Below, one piece after another: positions 5,864-7,212 of a stretch of 7,212 nt of DNA. The position numbers were made by a program, and so were the translations under genes. Origin of the DNA: Pseudomonadota bacterium (GTDB lineage: Bacteria; Pseudomonadota; Alphaproteobacteria; UBA9655); contig JAKBAL010000111.1 of NCBI GenBank assembly GCA_021809225.1, forward strand, positions 1 to 7,212. The letters are read 5' to 3'. The notes under the pieces were generated by a model, which ran no database searches, had not been told where the DNA came from, and saw only the letters and a program-made list of their open reading frames with translations. Positions within the stretch are counted from its first letter, which is position 1, and every line of letters starts with the position of its first letter.

Positions 5864-6136
5864 AACAAAATCTTAGGGTTGTATGGCCTAGGAATGAGCT
5901 ATCAAGATATCTCGTCCCATCTGAAGGAAATGTATGATTTTGATGTTTCTCCAGGCACAATTAGCGCTGTAACTGACAAGCTCGTTCCCCTTATTGCTGA
6001 TTGGAGAAGCCGTCCTTTAGAAGCCATTTATCCAATTGTTTTTCTGGATGGAATGTATTTTAAGAGCCGTGAAAATGGAAAAGTTATGACGAAGCACCCC
6101 AACCTGAGCTTCGCACAGCTCCATCCCGTAAAATAA
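5864..6136 (+). pseudogene. IS256-family transposase fragment
   Basis: From 5864 the frame reads NKILGLYGLGMSYQDISSHL, then DVSPGTIS, TDKLVPLIADW, SRPLEAIYPIVFLDG and KSRENGKV, the central part of IS256-type (Mutator-like) DDE transposases up to and including the first catalytic Asp in VFLDG. Homology fades after about 6094 (VMTK), and 14 unrelated codons lead to a stop at 6136. The second Asp, the Glu and both protein ends are missing, so it is inactive. Its start coincides with the predicted group II intron 3' splice site, so the missing 5' part of the gene would have been the 5' exon. The apparent TTG start at 5879 is meaningless here. Confidence 0.87.
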
Positions 6137-6171
6137 CGGGAGTATATCGTCCCAGCTGTTCTTATCTGTGC
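6113..6171. repeat. Nested inverted repeats
   Basis: GCACAG (6113-6118) is inverted as CTGTGC (6166-6171). Overlapping it, CAGCT (6116-6120) pairs with AGCTG (6154-6158). Inside, CCCGT (6125-6129) and ACGGG (6136-6140) close a six-base loop. It may be an old terminator, a small palindromic repeat or an insertion target of the IS110 element, members of which often choose palindromes. Confidence 0.5.
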
Positions 6172-6209
6172 TCTAAAAATTTTTCTTTTTTACTAACCAA
6201 ACATTTTCT

Positions 6210-6390
6210 AAACTAAAAGTGGCTCGTGCTGTAAAGGCCGGTATACCACTGGTGTTTTTTACCCGAGACGAAGCATGGCAACAGGGGGTTGCGATAATCC
6301 CAATGGTGACACCCTATGGGTGATCCCGCTTTAGGAGAATGTTGATTTTGCTCCCCTGCTGCACGAGCTATTCAGCTTTTATTTTAACAA
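6210..6390 (+). ncRNA. Candidate bridge RNA region of the IS110 element
   Basis: IS110-type elements encode a structured bridge RNA, upstream of the transposase in the IS110 group, with loops that pair to target and donor DNA. Here the region just before the transposase is non-coding and shows small perfect hairpins: GCAAC-AGGGG-GTTGC (6278-6292) and CACCC-TAT-GGGTG (6310-6322). This agrees with a bridge RNA but does not prove one; the guide loops cannot be named without the element borders. Confidence 0.3.
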
Positions 6391-6402
6391 AAAGGAAATA
6401 GC

Positions 6403-6990
6403 ATGACAAAAAGTACAAGACCTACACTCAAAAAGCAAAAGAAAAAAAGAGAGAGAAAAAAGGTAGAAAAATTAGCCAATTCATCATCCTTTGATCAAAT
6501 TAATCCCCATGCTGCTGGCATTGATATTGGTTCAAAATCTCATTTTGTTGCTGTGCGTACATTGACTGGAGAAATGAGCATCAAAGAATTTGACTCTTTT
6601 ACCTCTGATCTTTATGAGCTCTCCAAACATCTTAAAGAACATAAAGTCACAACCGTTGCTATGGAATCGAGAGGAGTGTATTGGATTCCTCTTTATGATC
6701 TGCTGGAAGAAGAAGGCTTTGAAGTAAAGCTAGTCAATGCCCGTCATGTAAAAAACGTGACAGGGCGTAAGACGGATGTCGAAGATTGCCAATGGCTTCA
6801 AAAACTTCATTTTTTCGGCCTTTTGTCAGGAGCATTTCGTCCTGTAGAAAAAATAAGACCTTTGCGAACCTACAGTCGACAACGCTCCCTCTTGATTGAA
6901 TCTATGGCCGTTCACATTCAACATATGCAAAAAGCTCTCTTTCAGATGAATATACAGCTCAGTAACGTGTGCGCGATATTACAGGATTAA
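6403..6990 (+). pseudogene. IS110-family transposase, N-terminal part before a frameshift
   Basis: DEDD recombinase with a RuvC-like fold, which acts with a bridge RNA. After a Lys/Arg-rich start (1-24) come HAAGIDIGSKSH (36-47) with D41, VAMESRGVYWIP (86-96) with E88, and GRKTDVEDCQWLQKLH (121-136) with D125 and D128, so the four acidic residues are all present. A helical stretch with HIQHMQKALFQMN (171-183) follows. The frame then ends early at CAILQD, residues 190-195, where relatives continue with a VxDITG-type motif. The start is supported by AAGGA six bases before the ATG. The rest of the gene continues in another frame (6969-7212), so a single-base deletion has broken it. Confidence 0.88.
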
Positions 6991-7212
6991 CGGGCCTGAA
7001 AATCATTCGAGCCATTGTTGCGGGGCAACGAGCCCCCAAGGTATTAGCACAATTCCGAGATCCCAGATGTGCCAAGTCTCTTGGGGAGATTGAAAAATCT
7101 TTAACAGGGCATTGGAAGAATGAGCATCTCTTTAGCCTTCAGCAAGCTTTAGAATTATACGATTTTTACCAAGAGCAAATTTTACAGTGTGATGAAAAAA
7201 TTGAAGAAGCTC
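6969..7212 (+). pseudogene. IS110-family transposase, continuation after the frameshift, runs off the window
   Basis: The frame one base back from the N-terminal part reads VRDITGLTGLKIIRAIV, then AGQRAPKVLAQFRD, GHWKNEHLFSLQQALELYDF and QILQCDEKIEEA up to the last base. This is the linker and coiled-coil region between the DEDD domain and the C-terminal Tnp domain that holds the catalytic serine, which lies outside the window. The reading is uninterrupted for 81 codons, so damage is limited to the one shift. Confidence 0.85.

Larger units (their letters stand above)
6095..6402 (+). other. Non-coding stretch between the IS256 fragment and the IS110 transposase
   Basis: About 300 bases without a gene beyond the last codons of the broken IS256 frame. 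The first part (6095-6180) is a nested inverted-repeat region, then an A/T run (6174-6192), then about 200 bases with compact hairpins leading to the transposase RBS AAGGA (6392-6396). The left edge of the IS110 element must lie in here, but no border can be set without the right end or an empty site. Confidence 0.6.
6403..7212 (+). mobile_element. IS110-family insertion sequence, partial
   Basis: The transposase gene and its upstream non-coding region are in the window. The right end and the C-terminal part of the transposase lie beyond 7212. The left edge is somewhere between about 6095 and 6300. The gene carries a frameshift near 6969, so this copy is probably inactive. Confidence 0.8.

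Noticed and set aside
6174..6192. Intrinsic terminator at the A/T run
   Set aside because: The T-run follows no GC-rich stem of suitable distance; the nearest inverted repeat (6113-6171) is long and interrupted, so termination is not supported.

Overview
This window is a nest of mobile elements with no housekeeping gene in it. It is bacterial: Shine-Dalgarno sites, ATGA-coupled genes and bacterial transposon families are all visible. The base composition is moderately AT-rich, and a proteobacterial host, perhaps one rich in mobile DNA, seems plausible. Transposable elements are poor taxonomic markers, so I do not go further.

Bases 1-3506 hold a RIT (recombinase-in-trio) element. Three overlapping minus-strand tyrosine recombinase genes (ritA, then ritB, then ritC) lie between near-perfect 105-bp inverted repeats (1-105 and 3392-3496). 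Each recombinase keeps a complete R-K-HxxR-H-Y catalytic set. The genes are joined by 4-bp ATGA overlaps, and one good RBS and a candidate promoter lie in front of ritA. The right end of the element sits inside a large serine recombinase gene and cuts it after about 138 codons. The left flank is outside the window.

Bases 3507 to about 4766 hold what is left of an older module, also read on the minus strand: a DUF5372-like small protein, a DUF6788-like small protein with a Cys-rich motif, a 44-codon open tail in frame behind the DUF6788 stop, and the N-terminal catalytic part of the serine recombinase.

Bases about 4769-5863 are the 3' part of a group II intron on the plus strand. It comprises a reverse transcriptase/maturase lacking its N-terminus, a 34-nt domain V and a domain VI hairpin with a bulged branch-point A. 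The predicted 3' splice site falls exactly where an IS256-family transposase fragment begins (5864). That fragment carries only the first catalytic Asp and is itself cut near 6095.

Bases about 6095-7212 contain a non-coding stretch with several compact hairpins, followed by an IS110-family (DEDD) transposase that is broken by a 1-nt frameshift near 6969 and runs off the window.

A layered history fits the data: the group II intron entered an IS256-type transposase gene; the serine-recombinase module joined or replaced the 5' part of the intron; the RIT element then broke the serine recombinase; and an IS110 element or a rearrangement truncated the IS256 remnant. Only the RIT element looks fully equipped to move today.
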